Shown here piece after piece: positions 10,701 to 20,500 of a DNA stretch of 64,000 nt. The stretch comes from Chitinophaga filiformis (GTDB taxonomy: Bacteria; Bacteroidota; Bacteroidia; Chitinophagales; Chitinophagaceae), in NCBI RefSeq assembly GCF_023100805.1, contig NZ_CP095855.1, positions 6,303,001 through 6,367,000 of the forward strand, written 5' to 3'. The notes beneath the pieces are model-generated. The model did not search any database. It had not been told where the DNA came from and saw only the letters and a program-made list of their open reading frames with translations. The position numbers and the translations under genes were made by a program. Position 1 is the first letter of the stretch; each line of letters opens with the position of its first letter.

Positions 10701-10866
10701 TTTTTACGGCAACGGATGCTCCCGGAACCGGAGCAGAATTGCTTTGATTAACGATCGTACCACTTACTTTTACCGTTTGTGCAATGAGGTTAGTGCTGAA
10801 AAGCAAGCCGCAGAGCATACCCAATAACGGCAGTATTCGCGAGCGAATCATTTTGGTTGAATTCAT
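7708..10866 (-). CDS. susC: SusC/RagA TonB-linked outer-membrane transporter
   Basis: A 1052-residue TonB-dependent receptor. After the signal peptide (to about residue 29) comes a carboxypeptidase-regulatory-like domain (~33-105, VSGTIVNQSNSAPVPGASV), a TonB box-like segment (GDVVVIGYGKIKRPD), the plug (~120-235, with the SusC signature SIDVLKDASATAIYGSQATNGVIVITTKRG) and a long beta barrel ending in NIKLTK. Unlike the two other SusC proteins in this window it has no STN domain. This fits the absence of a sigma/FecR pair beside it and suggests control by another regulator outside the window. It is 18 bp after the GH31 gene and 27 bp before susD. Confidence 0.95.
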   Translation of the reverse strand: MNSTKMIRSRILPLLGMLCGLLFSTNLIAQTVKVSGTIVNQSNSAPVPGASVAVKSAHRFAITDEAGKFTIEASTGDVLVITMIGYQRKEVVVNKSTSIQVKLAENVSQLGDVVVIGYGKIKRPDVTGAISSVSGDEIRKTQPVTFDQALQGKVPGLVAQQISGQPGGAVSVQIRGLSSFGGGSPMYVIDGVIIGGTATLGAGVNPLAGINPSEIESIDVLKDASATAIYGSQATNGVIVITTKRGQVAPPSISYDMYTGYQQIPKKLPVMNLREYAAFINERNTGLGWGFDTRPEFVNPKYLGEGTDWQEALFRNAPMSNHTLSISGGDVRTQYLLSGSYFNQEGIALGSDFRRISLRLNLDNKTTSWLKIGTSLQLVSIKENVNSTSSNVINTALSQTPDIAVKNEDGSWGGAYNPNGWVNSTVNPYAIALINKDQANRKQLFGNLYAEIAFTKDLVLRNEATASFSMATEDRFNPSYTFGLVKNNTNSASYNFSQSLFTTIRNYFTYSHLFKDKYNVNVLLGHEAQLSTSESSAAGRSNFPSNNVQVISSGDPTTATNSGSKGQSAQESYFGRINLGINDKYLFTINLRADGSSKFAPENRWVNTYSGAFAWKINKERFLQSSKSVNELKLRLGYGLTNNQNIRDYAYTSTLATVATGLTGIAQLTQNVGNPYVQWEKTKYANIGLDGALLNWRLNFSVDVYNRRTDGLVLQIPLPLYSGTAIGYSPGSLDAPYVNVGTVNNKGFDFRISSTNVKSKNFSWKTDVTVSRNINEVLKLNTDGASLNKQYSKTIVGRSIGEFYGYVIDGGVFATKEDFKTHALPTKNGVALPVGAAGGSIWYGDLKFKDFNGDGIIDEHDQTFLGSPVPKYQFGLNNTFSYRNFDLNIFFTANVGNKVYNQLRVNGEYPGTSFGYLRSLMNYAKLTLIDPNGSATDINNIRVTNPDTRIPGIRNDNTNDNNRNSDKFVENGSFVRCKNISLGYTLPERLVEKASIKYVRVYFNVSNAFMITKYKGMDPEIGSWDPLTAGVDGGYYPQPRVYTIGANIKLTK

Positions 10867-10884
10867 ACGTGTAATTTAAATTGG

Positions 10885-13740
10885 CTATTTTTTTATGTTT
10901 AAGTGTTTCCCTTCATAGACCACTTCTTTATCGCATGTTGTATCAAATGCCAGGCGCCCGGGTTTGTCTGGCGTTATAATATTTATACGGAAGGTTCTTT
11001 TTTGCAGCATTCCATTGAATGATCCCTTCCGGTCTCCGATGGTAATGGTTCCTGTTGCTTCACTATACCGTACCGGAATGATGGTAAAAGCGCCTGCTTC
11101 ATAGTTGTAATTGGCTCCTTCATCTTCATACAGGTTAAAGGATGCGTCAGCGCCGGTATAAATATTTAATGTGATGGTATCCGGCTGCTTTTCTGTAGTG
11201 TATTGCAATTCGGGGCCGAAGGGAAGGATGGAGCCGGCTTTTACAAACAGGGGCATCCGTTCATAAGGCGCTTCGGCAATGATCTTCTGACCACCGGTAT
11301 ACCATTTTCCGGAATAGAGATCATACCATCCGGCACATTGGGGCAGGTACAGGGTACGCGCCGTTTGCCTGTATTCATAAACGGGGTTTACCAGGAGCGC
11401 AGGGCCGAACATATACTGATCTCCGATGTTCAACACAGCTGTATCTGCCGCAAAGTCCATTGCAAGCCCACGCATTATGGTATAGTCATCATGGTATGCC
11501 CAGCCTGCCAGCGAGTAGACATAAGGAAGTAAACGGTAACGCAGCTTATCGTAATAGAGAAAACTTTTATAGGCAGGGTGGTTCTCAGGAGCTGTATTAT
11601 ATACCTCCCGGAATGGAAATTGGCCATGGGAACGGAACAAAGGAGTAAATGCGCCAAATTGCGACCAGCGGGTCATCAGCTCCCTCCACTCTTCCAGGCT
11701 TTCATGATCCGGTTTTTCAAATTTTACGGGCACTACAAAACCACCTATGTCCATGGTCCAATACGGGAGTCCGGACATGGAGAAATTCACCCCTGCTGTT
11801 ATCTGCGCTTTCATATCCTGCCAGGTGGAACCAATATCACCGCTCCATATGGCCGCTGCATAGCGCTGAGAACCTGCAAAGCCAGAGCGTGTCAGCAAAA
11901 AGACCCTTTTACCCGTATCGGTTGAACGTTGTCCTTCATAGATGCCCCTTGCATTTTGCAGTGGATAGGCGTTCAGGAATTCGGCTGCACTGCCTAAAGC
12001 GGTAGGCGTCATTTGCAGCTTCCGTTTATCCGGACTTACATTGGAGAGAATGTCCGGTTCACTGGCATCCATCCACCATGCGTCAATTCCTTTACTATAG
12101 ATCTTCTTATTGATCAGGTCCCAGAAACCTTTGCGGGCAGCTTCATTGAAGGCATCGTAAAAAGTGGATACATATCCGTTGCCAATCCAGTCTCTTTGCC
12201 GGTCGGCAATATTTCTTTTATACAGCCATCCGTGCTTGTCAAATTCATTGTACGCTGATATGCCGTCATAAAATTTAGGCCATACCGATATCATGATCCG
12301 GCTATTGTATTTATTATGCAGCACACCGATCATGCTATCAGGAGCGGGAAAACGTTTTTCATCAAACTCCTGGCTGCCCCATTCGGCTTCCCTCCAATAG
12401 CTCCAGTCCAGAACGATGTTGTCAAGCGGGATCTTTCTCTTACGGAATTCATCAACAGTGCCAAGGATCTCTTCCTGTGTTTTGTATCGTTCCCTGCTTT
12501 GCCAAAAACCAAGGGCCCATTTCGGCACAATAGGCGCCTTACCGGTGAGATTCCGGTAACCGGAGATCACCTCATCCATATTATTACCATACACGAAGTA
12601 ATAATCGATCTGTTTGCCGGCTTCAGAATAAAAGCCAAAACTGTTTTGCTCTTCTTCGCTCAATGGCTCCTGCCATCTCAATGAAAGGTAGGATTCACCT
12701 CCTTCCGGTGTCCATTCAATTCTGACAGGCACTTTTTCCCCTTTTTTGAAATTCCAGGGAACCAATGCAGACGCGGGATTCCAGGCCTTCCTCCAGCGGT
12801 CCAGCACAAGCTTCCCGTCCAGCCACATTTTCAGGGAACCACCGTAGGTGAACCGGAACTGGTGAAGGCCTGACAGGTGACTGGCAAGGCTCCCTTCCCA
12901 GGTTACCATGCCCGTAGCGGGTGTAAATTCACGGGGGAGCTGGATCTTTGAGTCGCCCAGGAACTCCATATTAATATTGCCCTCTGCTCTTTCTGTACTT
13001 ATTTCCTGTGGCTTATGCACATTGTTGGAATAGGCGGCGGTAAGCCAGCCCGGGTCTCCCTGCTTTGAAAAAAGCTGCATGGAAGAAAGCGGATGAAGCG
13101 GCCTGACATCGCCGACCCTGGTCAGGGAATAATTATCCCACAGAATACCATAGTTCTTGTTGGAGATTAAAAATGGAATGGCTACTTCGGTATTGTTCTG
13201 GAAGAAAGTAACCTGCTGCCCCCGGTAATTCATTATACCATCCTGGTGCTGTCCCAATCCATACAACGCATCGCCACCTGCCGTCTGAAAGTTTTGCGTC
13301 AGCGTGTAATACCGTTTGCCGTCAAATACTACAGATTGAAAATTTCTTCCAAGCGACTGTTTTTCAGCCAGTATTTTTTTGCCTGCCGGGTCTGTGAAAG
13401 TGACAGCCCCGGTTTTACGGTCAACAATAGCCGTCAATTTCTTTGTCCTGAGGGTCAGGCTTTCCTTAGAAGGAATAACATTCCACGTAAGCCCCGGCTT
13501 TTTGTTGTAAACAGTGATCAGGCTATTACCAGGAACTATTTCCCTTCCGGGAGCTGCTATCACTCTTATTATATTATCCGCAATCACTTCCAGTTTAACG
13601 GCATGCGGTGAGCCCGTCAGCAAAGGATCGGTAAAAAGCATTATGCCATCAGGCAGTGTAACATAGGTGGGAGGCACTGCAAATAAGTCATTCGAAAACG
13701 CAGCAGCCAACAAGCTAAACAGCAGCAATCTCAATTTCAT
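10885..13740 (-). CDS. alpha-xylosidase, GH31 with PA14 insert
   Basis: A 951-residue secreted GH31 enzyme (signal peptide 1-21). The N-terminal beta-sandwich is interrupted by a PA14 module (~240-370, with WEGSLASHLSGLHQFRF and GSLKMWLDGKLVLDRW). The catalytic barrel carries LDWSYWREAEWGSQ, the nucleophile motif DAWWMDASEPD (D558) and the probable acid/base WSGDIGS (D635). A PA14 insert is known from xyloglucan alpha-xylosidases such as Cellvibrio japonicus Xyl31A, where it helps bind longer oligosaccharides. The enzyme should remove non-reducing-end xylose from xyloglucan oligosaccharides. It is the first gene of the leftward operon. GH31 is certain; xylosidase rather than glucosidase activity rests on the PA14 module and the neighbours. 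Confidence 0.9.
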   Translation of the reverse strand: MKLRLLLFSLLAAAFSNDLFAVPPTYVTLPDGIMLFTDPLLTGSPHAVKLEVIADNIIRVIAAPGREIVPGNSLITVYNKKPGLTWNVIPSKESLTLRTKKLTAIVDRKTGAVTFTDPAGKKILAEKQSLGRNFQSVVFDGKRYYTLTQNFQTAGGDALYGLGQHQDGIMNYRGQQVTFFQNNTEVAIPFLISNKNYGILWDNYSLTRVGDVRPLHPLSSMQLFSKQGDPGWLTAAYSNNVHKPQEISTERAEGNINMEFLGDSKIQLPREFTPATGMVTWEGSLASHLSGLHQFRFTYGGSLKMWLDGKLVLDRWRKAWNPASALVPWNFKKGEKVPVRIEWTPEGGESYLSLRWQEPLSEEEQNSFGFYSEAGKQIDYYFVYGNNMDEVISGYRNLTGKAPIVPKWALGFWQSRERYKTQEEILGTVDEFRKRKIPLDNIVLDWSYWREAEWGSQEFDEKRFPAPDSMIGVLHNKYNSRIMISVWPKFYDGISAYNEFDKHGWLYKRNIADRQRDWIGNGYVSTFYDAFNEAARKGFWDLINKKIYSKGIDAWWMDASEPDILSNVSPDKRKLQMTPTALGSAAEFLNAYPLQNARGIYEGQRSTDTGKRVFLLTRSGFAGSQRYAAAIWSGDIGSTWQDMKAQITAGVNFSMSGLPYWTMDIGGFVVPVKFEKPDHESLEEWRELMTRWSQFGAFTPLFRSHGQFPFREVYNTAPENHPAYKSFLYYDKLRYRLLPYVYSLAGWAYHDDYTIMRGLAMDFAADTAVLNIGDQYMFGPALLVNPVYEYRQTARTLYLPQCAGWYDLYSGKWYTGGQKIIAEAPYERMPLFVKAGSILPFGPELQYTTEKQPDTITLNIYTGADASFNLYEDEGANYNYEAGAFTIIPVRYSEATGTITIGDRKGSFNGMLQKRTFRINIITPDKPGRLAFDTTCDKEVVYEGKHLNIKK

Positions 13741-13796
13741 ATACGTGGATTAGATGCTGTAAAGCTATCACCTTGCCTTCTGAAAGCGGGTGGCCT

Positions 13797-13830
13797 AATG
13801 TTTCAAATTGGGGGGGCAAATGTTACAAAT
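13797..13830. promoter_or_regulatory. direct-repeat operator candidate upstream of the GH31 operon
   Basis: AATGTTTCAAAT (13797-13808) and AATGTTACAAAT (13819-13830) match at 11 of 12 bases. They repeat with a 22-bp period, about two helical turns, and flank a run of seven G (13810-13816). The pair sits 57-90 bp upstream of the first codon of the GH31 gene, a fitting place for a dimeric activator. No binding protein is encoded nearby, so the regulator is unknown. Confidence 0.45.
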
Positions 13831-13963
13831 AGCTGATTTTCATCTACCTGCCCGATACTGCCAGTACTTTCCTCACGTGTCAGAACGCCAGGACCATTGG
13901 CGGAGGAGTATCTCCCGCCGCAGCATTATGCCCCCAATACAGATATGGGGTAATCCTAAAACA

Positions 13964-13992
13964 AGGAGGCTGCTCAAATTTGGCAGCCTCCT
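13964..13992 (-). terminator. hairpin terminator of the second glycan locus
   Basis: AGGAGGCTGC (13964-13973) pairs perfectly with GCAGCCTCCT (13983-13992) around a 9-nt loop. On the minus strand it is followed by TTGTTTTAGG, a moderate T tract. It lies about 190 bp past the end of the leftward gene at 14183. The plus strand also has a short T run, so it could work both ways. Confidence 0.65.
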
Positions 13993-14182
13993 GTTTATCA
14001 ACCAGAACATTCTATCACTCTTCGCTCTTTACCGAAGATCAATCTTAACAGGTTTCCAATGGATGATGACCTTTGCTTGCATCGATCAGGGATATTGTAT
14101 GTTTTCTTACCGGCCCGATCAGCACGGTGCTAATGGTCGGGTATTAACTAATCAGACGCCCGTAAATGGCAGGGCCAAAAGT

Positions 14183-15835
14183 CTAATTAATACTAACAAG
14201 GTTCAGGCGTATCTCATTCTTTTCCGGTTGCAGGCGGAACACTGCACCGTTGGCAGGCTTGGAGAAACGCCCTTTGCCGGCGGACATATGATAATTAAAT
14301 TTCTCAAAGCTACCGTCTATCTGCCGCGCTGAGATATTTGTGAATGGCAGACTGGCCCCCGGCGCTGTTTCCAGGTCGAGATACCAGCCAATGGATTGGT
14401 TGCCTGCCAGCTTTATAGAAACAGTTTTCTCCCTGAGCGTCACTTCTAAGGTGCCTCCCTGGCTCAGCGGCCATGATACCTGTACAGTTTCCCTATCCTG
14501 GTTTTTGAATACAGGGTCTCCGCCTTTTAATGCCACTTCCTGCCCTCCAACAAGCGCCTTTAAGCGTAAGCCGGCCAGCTGCCCTGGTTTGCTCCACAGA
14601 TAACCATCTACAACAGGCAGGGTAAAGAATGTGCATTCATTGGAGGTGGCTACCTGGGTGGTGTAGATATCCGGGATCTTCTCATTGAAGAGATGTATGT
14701 CCCTGATCCGAAGGCTTCCCTCCTCCCACAGTATATTCATCCTGTAAAAACGGCTGTTATACCATAAAGTCTTACGGTCGCTTCCCTCCACGTCTTTTGT
14801 CACGGAGAATGATGTAGGAGGCGTCACCTTATACTTTGCGCTGAACCATTTGCCGGATTGCTCCATGGTCTCCAGCCTGATCCTGCCCTTGTCCCTCAGG
14901 CCGGCGATCAAAGGCATCTGTATCTCAAAACCTTTAGCCATGGCATTCCAGGTGAAAGAGTTCTCCTGCCCTGCCTGGGTATAGTTAAAGTTCAGGGAAG
15001 GATCTTCCGTGAAAGTCCTGAAAAACCAATTCACCCAGCTTTCACTACCGCCTGCCTCCGGATATACCGGCTCAAGCGTGATCACACCCTGCCGGGGTGA
15101 ACTGATGCCCTGGTCATACTGGCGCACAGGATCGCTCCCCAGCATCCTGAAAATCGGCACAGGGATCTGACTGGCGGCGTTCTGCGCCGGCATATAGGAG
15201 TTGATCCTGCTGGGATAATAGGCCTGGTTCCAGTAGCCTCCCCATAAGGTGTAGCCATCCGTGCCATATTGGTCTTTACAATTTGCAGAAGCAACGATCC
15301 TGTATTTGTCATACAGGTATTGTAAGGTATGTGCATCAATAAACCAGGAGGCAACAGAACGCGGATAATAGCCGAAAATGTGTTTAAAGTCTTCCATATA
15401 TACGTCTGCGATCTTTTCCCGTTCAGCAGGAGTATAACCGGTCGAAAAACCTACATCTGCATGCCAGTCCCAGGGATAGCGCCCCCTCCATTTCAGTCCG
15501 GCTTTTTCTATCAGCGGCTGGGGAAGCTCCCACCAGGCGCCTATCTCAAATGAATCTTTGGGCAGGTTCCTCAGCAGGTCCTGGTAACGACGGTCCATCA
15601 GGGCATCATATTGCAGGAGGAATGTACCTGTAAGGTGATATGTACGCATGATGTTTACCTGCTTCACCACGGTCTGGTAAAGCACATCTTCCGTGATCTG
15701 CGGATCCCTTGGTTCCAGCAGGCGAATGAAATTTACGATATTGACAATCTTCGGTTCCTGGCCTGCGGTTGTCTGCGCTGCGCTGGTCATGCCTGTAAGG
15801 GCCAGCAGCAGCAGTATTACTTTTGTTCTGATCAT
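14183..15835 (-). CDS. secreted polysaccharide-deacetylase-like (beta/alpha barrel) protein, function unknown
   Basis: A 550-residue exported protein (signal peptide about 1-20). The N-terminal ~330 residues look like the deformed barrel of polysaccharide deacetylases or GH57-like enzymes: VNFIRLLEPRD near the start, then FEIGAWWELPQPLIEKAGLKW, RYPWDWHADVGFSTGY, SWFIDAHTLQYLYDKY and ANCKDQYGTDGYTLWGGYW. The C-terminal ~200 residues are predicted all-beta. I recognise the block pattern from unnamed Bacteroidota proteins but not a characterised member. It is the last gene of the sigma/FecR/SusC/SusD locus, 33 bp after susD, and is its only enzyme-like product. Catalysis is likely, given the conserved Asp, His and Trp residues, but the substrate cannot be named. 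Confidence 0.6.
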   Translation of the reverse strand: MIRTKVILLLLALTGMTSAAQTTAGQEPKIVNIVNFIRLLEPRDPQITEDVLYQTVVKQVNIMRTYHLTGTFLLQYDALMDRRYQDLLRNLPKDSFEIGAWWELPQPLIEKAGLKWRGRYPWDWHADVGFSTGYTPAEREKIADVYMEDFKHIFGYYPRSVASWFIDAHTLQYLYDKYRIVASANCKDQYGTDGYTLWGGYWNQAYYPSRINSYMPAQNAASQIPVPIFRMLGSDPVRQYDQGISSPRQGVITLEPVYPEAGGSESWVNWFFRTFTEDPSLNFNYTQAGQENSFTWNAMAKGFEIQMPLIAGLRDKGRIRLETMEQSGKWFSAKYKVTPPTSFSVTKDVEGSDRKTLWYNSRFYRMNILWEEGSLRIRDIHLFNEKIPDIYTTQVATSNECTFFTLPVVDGYLWSKPGQLAGLRLKALVGGQEVALKGGDPVFKNQDRETVQVSWPLSQGGTLEVTLREKTVSIKLAGNQSIGWYLDLETAPGASLPFTNISARQIDGSFEKFNYHMSAGKGRFSKPANGAVFRLQPEKNEIRLNLVSIN

Positions 15836-15868
15836 ATGTGATATAAGTAGTTATGCATTTTATGCGGG

Positions 15869-17560
15869 TTACCAGCCCGGATTTTGTTCAAGGGTCTTTC
15901 CATTAGCCGTATAAAAGGCAACTTCCTTTGTAGGTAGTGGCTGCAGATAATCTTTCGCCGGATCGAATTTCCGGTCTTTCTCAGCAATGAGAAAGCCATT
16001 TGCGTCGACCTTTGATAAATACACAGGATCGCTGTAAGGCGCCCTTGTAGCCCAATCCGTACCGGAGATCTTAATACCCTTTATATCCTGCAGCAATTCC
16101 GTTTCTGCTGTTTTCCAGCGACGGATATCATCATAACGGAACCCTTCCAGCGCCAGTTCCACGGTACGCTCCCTCCGGAGTTCCGTACGCATATCCAGGC
16201 CATTGGCAGCAACGAACGCATTGGTGAGATGCGGCATATTCACCCTGTCCCGCAGTTTGTTTACAGACAGATCAAGGTCATTATCACTGATAACGCCATT
16301 CTTTTCAAACAGCGCTTCTGCATAGATCAGCAGCACTTCTGCATAGCGGATCAGGTGGCGGTCAAAATCAAACAGGCTGGCATCGCCAAGACGGCCGGAG
16401 TTATTAGCAATGGGATCTTCCGACATGTATTTATACAGCATATACCCTGTGTTAAAATTGCGCTGTGGCTTATCCGGCCAGTTGGCCACCTTGGTTACGG
16501 GATAGAATACCCGGTTGGTCAATGTACCCGGGATGATCATCGTCATAGTCATGCGAGGGTCTCTGTCCTGGTATTCCGAAATGAAGGTGCTGTAGCCATG
16601 AAAGACCGTACCACTGGCAGTAATGGGCAATCCGTTTTTATCAAGGTACATGTCGGCCAGCTTACGTGTGGGATTATAACCATCCTGGTCGTACATATAT
16701 GGCGCATCCTGCCCCAGGATGTTACGGGCAAAGCGCCTGTCCAGTATAGATTCTTTTGAATCATCACCAGGCTCCAGGAAGAGGTAGCGATAGCTTTGCG
16801 CACCATTGCCGGTATACAAGGCATAAGCGCCGCCGCTGATCACTTCACCTGAACTGGCAATAGCTTTATCCAGGTATCGGGCAGCACCTGTTTCCCCGCG
16901 GAACTTCTCCCAGGTACCTTCAAAAAGAGCCACCCTGGCAGACAGCGCAAACGCTGCACCTTTGCTGATCCTGCCAATATCCGGGGATGAAAGATCAGAC
17001 TGCAAAGGAAGATCTTCCTTTGCTTCATCCAGGTCTTTCAGGATCATGTCAGTCGTTGCCATACGGCTGCCGCGCGGTGTAAACAATTCAGGATCGCCGA
17101 TAGACAATACTTTGGTAATAAGCGGAATACCACCATAGATCCGCAGCAATTTCCAGTAATACCAGGCCCTGAAAAATTTTGCTTCTGCTACATATCTTTT
17201 TATATCCGCATCCTGGGTCCCGGCACCTTTTTCGATGATCTTATTGGCAGACCTGATATACCCATAACTGGTATTCCACTGGTCCGACGTTTCTGAAGGC
17301 TGAAGGTTACCATTGCTGACAGAATTGGGTACATTAAACGCAATATCCGATTCCGTATCTTCTTCACCGAACCTGTCCAGGCCATTATACAGGTTGTTGG
17401 CGGCCAGTTTGAAATCATTGCCCGTTTTCCAGAAAGTAGCATCTGTGATACTGTCCTGCGATACGAGGTTCAGGTCCTTGTTACAGCTCCAGCAAATGAC
17501 TGTGAACAGTAACAGGTATATTTTATAGTGTGAAAATTTAAATTCCATAGTGCGCTTCAT
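15869..17560 (-). CDS. SusD/RagB family outer-membrane lipoprotein
   Basis: A 563-residue SusD-like lipoprotein with lipobox cysteine C26 (VICWSCNKD). The family signatures are present: YVAEAKFFRAWYYWKLLRIYGGIPL in the TPR region and LIRYAEVLLIYAEALFE with LRRERTVELALEGFRYDDIRRW near the C-terminus. Its ATG overlaps the susC stop codon by one base (TAATG), so the two are translationally coupled. It should form a lid on the SusC barrel encoded just upstream. The ligand is unknown because the locus has only one enzyme-like gene. Confidence 0.93.
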   Translation of the reverse strand: MKRTMEFKFSHYKIYLLLFTVICWSCNKDLNLVSQDSITDATFWKTGNDFKLAANNLYNGLDRFGEEDTESDIAFNVPNSVSNGNLQPSETSDQWNTSYGYIRSANKIIEKGAGTQDADIKRYVAEAKFFRAWYYWKLLRIYGGIPLITKVLSIGDPELFTPRGSRMATTDMILKDLDEAKEDLPLQSDLSSPDIGRISKGAAFALSARVALFEGTWEKFRGETGAARYLDKAIASSGEVISGGAYALYTGNGAQSYRYLFLEPGDDSKESILDRRFARNILGQDAPYMYDQDGYNPTRKLADMYLDKNGLPITASGTVFHGYSTFISEYQDRDPRMTMTMIIPGTLTNRVFYPVTKVANWPDKPQRNFNTGYMLYKYMSEDPIANNSGRLGDASLFDFDRHLIRYAEVLLIYAEALFEKNGVISDNDLDLSVNKLRDRVNMPHLTNAFVAANGLDMRTELRRERTVELALEGFRYDDIRRWKTAETELLQDIKGIKISGTDWATRAPYSDPVYLSKVDANGFLIAEKDRKFDPAKDYLQPLPTKEVAFYTANGKTLEQNPGW

Positions 17561-20500
17561 TAAAATTTTACATTTAAGCCCAGTGAATACACCTTATTGA
17601 AGGGATAGGTACCCTCATTACGATATCCGTCTTCCGGGTCAAAGTTCCCGCCCAAAGTGCCCTTTGAGAAGGTAAAGAGATCCTGTCCGCTGAAGTAGAT
17701 GCGGGCTGATTTGATCCCGGCTTTTTTCAGGATACTTCCGGGAATATTATATCCCAGCGTGATGACCTTGAACCGCAGGTAAGCCACGTTCTGCCGCGTA
17801 AGGGCGGAGGCACGGTAGTTATAGCTCCTCACATCATCATATCCTAAATTGCCTGGCAGGTACCTGGGATATTTTGCGTCTGGCCTGTCGGGCGACCAGG
17901 TCTTGCCATAAAAGTATTCCAGTGAAGGCCAGAAGAAGGTGTTAGGCTGGCTAATGGCGCCTTCATAGATGACGTTCCGTTTGCCTACACCCTGCAGGAA
18001 GATCTGCAGGTCGAAATTTTTGTAACCGGCACTGAGATTGGCAGAATAAGTATAACGGGGAGTAAGATTACCCAGGTATTTCATATCGCCCGACAAGCCT
18101 TTGGTTTTGTCGCCGAATGCCGTCAGCTTCCCATCCCCGTCCACATCTTTATACATGACATCACCAATTGATATCCGGGAAGGAACGCCCTGGAGCTTTT
18201 TGTAATTATTCAGCTGTTCGGCTGTTTTAATAATGCCCTCATACACATAACCGAAATAGGAATAAATTGGATAACCTTGTCTGAATTTGTTGAGCCCCTC
18301 GCCGTAATTGTCCGTATTCCGCAGTTCCACCAGTTTATTCCTGCTATCGCTCAATTGCAGGGACACACTGTACCTGAAATCATTTACCTGGTCTTTCCAG
18401 GTGATCATCATTTCAAAACCTTTGGTGTCGAGTTTACCCTGATTGGTGGAAGGAGGCGTAGCACCGTATAGCGCCGGCACAGCTACGTTCACGAGCATGT
18501 CGTTATTGATCTTATTATAGTAATCAAAGGAAAAGGAGAGCCTGGACCGCAAAGCGGCGAGGTCAATACCGATGTTCCGCGTTTCTATGGTCTCCCAGGT
18601 CCTCGTTGACGATGCAGGGTTGGCGTTAGCCCCTGGCAGGCCTGCATTAGGCGAGCCTATAGGGTAATTACCACCGATGGTGATAAGCGGGATATAGTCG
18701 TATAGTCCCAGTTCCCCAATATCCTGGTTGCCCATTTTGCCCCAGGATAATCTCAGCTTCATCAGGTCAAATACATTCATTTTTTTGATGAACCTTTCCT
18801 CTGACAGGTTGTAGGCTACGGCCGCAGAAGGGAATACGGCGCTCCAGCGCTTTTCGGGCGAAAACTTAGAGCTTCCGTCCGCGCGGGCCGTAAAGTCGAC
18901 GATCAGTTTTTCCCTGAAGGTATAGCTTAACCTGCCGAAGTAAGAGGCCAGCGCCTGGTTGTTCAGGTACCCGGTAAAGTTTGCATAAGCCGCCTTCGTT
19001 CTGTCTGCGAGGTTTAGGGTAAAGATGTCATTACTGATGAAATTATAACCGTTGGTGGTCTGTCCCTCACTCCTGGTTTGCTCCAGGGAGGCCCCGCCGG
19101 TAAAGTTAATGCCGTGATCCCGGCCGAATTTCTTATTGTAATCCAGGTAGCCCTGGTATAGCTTATTCAGTAGTTTATCATTGCTGTAATTCGCGGAATT
19201 CGGGGTATTGCGCACATCCTGTACACCTCCCTCCCAGTTATGGCGGGTAATGGTACGGTTGGTTGTACTGCCATTCTGGTATTCCATTCTTACAGCCGCC
19301 TGTCCGGTAAGCTTAAGGCCAGGAATGATGGTATAATCTATTTTCACGTTTGCACCAAAGCGGGACAAATTGCTCAATTGCCGGCCACCTTCCTCCAGGT
19401 ACTGTGCAGGGCCTTCGTAACCCTGGTAGCCATAGAACTGTCCTACCTTATTGTAAACAGCCTGATAAGGGAATTGCCTTGTTACATTCGTTAAGGCGCT
19501 TCCCAGCAAGGTAGGCGTCACCACCGCCCTGTTATCAAAATAAGACCGTGTTTCCACAGCAAAATGATCACTGAGGCGAAGGTCATAATTGAGGCGGAGA
19601 TTGTAGCCGTTCGATTTGTTCTCCCCGAACCGCACAATGCCATTATCGCGGTTGTAGCCGGCAGACAAGAGGTAGCTGTTATTCTCTCCGCCGCCGGAAA
19701 CATTGATATTATGTAACTGCTGTGTCGCGTCTTTGTAAATGACCTTATTCCAGTCAGTATACCCGTAGAAACCAGGATAATTCGTAACGCCATAATTCCA
19801 CCCCGTAGGGTCTGGCGGCGCGTTGGCAGCAATCTTGTCGAACACTTCCTGGGAAAAGCCGTTTATACCTACGTTCCGCAGTCCCTCATCCATGAATCTT
19901 GCAAACTCCATAGTATTCTGCATTTTCCTCAGGTAGGTAGGCGTTTTGTAACCGATATTGGCGGTATAGGTAACGGTGGGTGGACCTTTTTTACCACGTT
20001 TGGTACTTACAATGATCACACCGTTGGCCGCCCTTGCGCCATAAATGGCCGCAGCAGCATCCTTTAAAACAGTTACTTCGGCAATATCATTGGTATTGAT
20101 GGTATTGATATCGCCGGGAATGCCGTCAATCAGCACTAATGGAGCATTACCATTCACAGATGAATAACCTCTTACCTGGAAGCCGTAGGTGGTGCTGCCC
20201 GGCTGACCGCTGGCTTTGGTGATAGTAAGGCCTGGTATGGTACCCTGCAATGCGTCATAACTGTTATTAAGCGGTCTGCTCTCAAATACATCCGATTTTA
20301 CAGTAGAGATGGCGCCTGTGATGGCACCTTTTGTTCTCGTGCCATAACCGACCACCACCACCGCATCCAGCTTGGCATCTTCACGGAGCAGCTTTATCTG
20401 CAGGGTGGTCTGATTGCCTACGGCTATCTTCTGCGGCTGGTAGCCCACATAAGATATTACGAGTACAGCACCGGCTCCTGGCACATCGAGAGAAAAGAAG

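Larger units (their letters stand above)
13741..14182. other. intergenic region between the first two glycan loci
   Basis: This 442-bp stretch has no convincing gene. It should hold the promoter of the leftward operon that starts with the GH31 gene, a 12-bp direct repeat next to that start, and the terminator of the second locus. The remaining part shows nothing recognised. Confidence 0.7.

Noticed and set aside
13808..14332. 174-codon plus-strand frame between the first two loci
   Set aside because: It runs over the terminator hairpin and 150 bp into the opposite-strand CDS, has no domain, and its composition looks non-coding.
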